Below, in pieces: positions 63,595 to 64,000 of a stretch of DNA of 64,000 nucleotides. The notes beneath the pieces were generated by a model. The model saw nothing but the letters and a program-made list of their open reading frames with translations, ran no database searches and was not told the DNA's origin. The DNA comes from Crocinitomicaceae bacterium. GTDB lineage: Bacteria; Bacteroidota; Bacteroidia; Flavobacteriales_D; Crocinitomicaceae. Location of the stretch: positions 1-64,000 of the forward strand of contig JAURMI010000010.1 of the NCBI GenBank assembly GCA_030830785.1. The letters are read 5' to 3'. The position numbers and the translations under genes are program-made. Numbering within the stretch: position 1 is the stretch's first letter; the number at the start of each line of letters is the position of its first letter.

Positions 63595-64000
63595 TTATTC
63601 AACAATTATATCTTCAAAAAGTTCAAATGTTAGTTTTTGGTCAGCACAGAAAATCTCAAAGGACCCTTTTTCTGCACGCCATTTTCCATCTGCACTTATG
63701 CGTTTAAGGGCGTGGACATCGAATCCAAACTCGAGTGTTTTGTTTTCTCCAGGGCGAAGTGAAACCTTGTAAAAATCGATCAATCTTTTGTTTTCAGGAG
63801 TGGTGCTGGCATATAAATCACGCAGATAAATGGGCACAACCATCGCTATAGTGGTGTTATGAGGGTTGCTTACATTCACTTCAATGTCAAAAGCTCCTTT
63901 TTTTTCGTCTTTGTTTGCAAAACGGACTCCGTTGATCATACCCATATGGTAGGAAAGCCCAAAACCAAAATCCCATTGCGGATTGTATGCATCGAACTGC
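63595..64000 (-). CDS. Glycoside hydrolase family 3 beta-glucosidase, C-terminal fragment (runs off the window)
   Basis: The minus-strand frame is open to the right window edge; about 134 C-terminal residues are visible. It contains the GH3 C-terminal motif YNPQWDFGFGLSYH, then the fibronectin-III-like domain of GH3 enzymes: FDIEVNVSNPHNTT, VPIYLRDLYAST, RLIDFYKVSLRPGENKTLEFGF. The catalytic domains lie outside. It would release glucose from beta-linked oligosaccharides. Its closeness to the T9SS carbohydrate-binding protein suggests a beta-glucan (laminarin-type) locus continuing to the right. Confidence 0.88.
   Translation of the reverse strand, partial: QFDAYNPQWDFGFGLSYHMGMINGVRFANKDEKKGAFDIEVNVSNPHNTTIAMVVPIYLRDLYASTTPENKRLIDFYKVSLRPGENKTLEFGFDVHALKRISADGKWRAEKGSFEIFCADQKLTFELFEDIIVE

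Overview
The window reads as ordinary chromosome from a member of the Bacteroidota, most likely Flavobacteriales. The evidence is lineage-typical: secreted proteins with type IX secretion (T9SS) C-terminal domains, a FecA-like TonB receptor, DUF4403, DUF4296 and DUF4175 proteins, TAnnTTTG -7 promoter elements instead of sigma-70 boxes, almost no Shine-Dalgarno sequences, and Bacteroidota gene orders (DUF4175 / RsbW-like ATPase / ybeY / mnmG; uppS / bamA / two ompH-skp; cyoE / two coxIII / coxIV / SCO / DUF420). Family or genus cannot be fixed from the sequence. I see no rRNA, CRISPR array, prophage, integrase or insertion sequence.

Layout. 1-840: three tRNAs (Gly, Leu, Pro) and a small membrane protein. 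0.9-5.9 kb: TonB-dependent receptor and an RND/MMPL exporter. 5.9-14.1 kb (minus): paaZ, rseP, polA, a LEA-like lipoprotein and an M20 dipeptidase. 14.2-20.3 kb: T9SS type B adhesin-like protein, peptide-type binding protein, tryptophan 2,3-dioxygenase, bestrophin and an unlisted 51-residue membrane protein. 20.4-26.5 kb: fumC, icd, a three-gene envelope set (secreted protein, DUF4403 lipoprotein, OmpA-like protein) and rpiB. 26.5-27.05 kb: a gene-free, about 84% A+T spacer. 27-34.3 kb: DUF4175 coiled-coil protein, RsbW-like ATPase, ybeY, mnmG and a hydroxyacid dehydrogenase. 34.3-38 kb (minus): S4 protein, YjbR protein, desaturase and MsbA-like exporter. 38-46.8 kb: rbfA, LolC-like permease, atpD, atpC, uppS, bamA, two Skp-like chaperones and murI. 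46.8-50.8 kb (minus): DUF4296 lipoprotein, pyrC, dolichol-phosphate-mannose-synthase-like transferase, rplY and prs. 50.9-53.8 kb: ABC exporter, a leaderless binding protein and a 36-residue membrane peptide. 53.8-61.5 kb (minus): S41 protease, dCMP deaminase and a terminal-oxidase assembly cluster. 62-64 kb: a T9SS carbohydrate-binding protein and the end of a GH3 beta-glucosidase, probably the edge of a beta-glucan locus.

The most interesting signal is a pair of parS centromere sites at the ybeY/mnmG junction (31259-31274 and 31294-31309). One is a perfect palindrome and the other equals the classical Bacillus parS. About 4.3 kb away, the A+T-rich spacer carries six exact copies of ATAAACAA/TTGTTTAT plus a consensus DnaA box. 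Together they suggest that the window holds the chromosomal origin region. The origin itself is inference; the two parS matches are directly visible.

Other notable points: a LolC-type permease whose only sensible start codon is ATA, right behind the rbfA stop; large hydrophilic insertions at the same place in two adjacent CoxIII subunits; a SCO-like protein lacking the copper-ligand histidine; and two small membrane proteins. Start codons were moved from the longest reading frame wherever homology, overlap or a promoter element argued for it.
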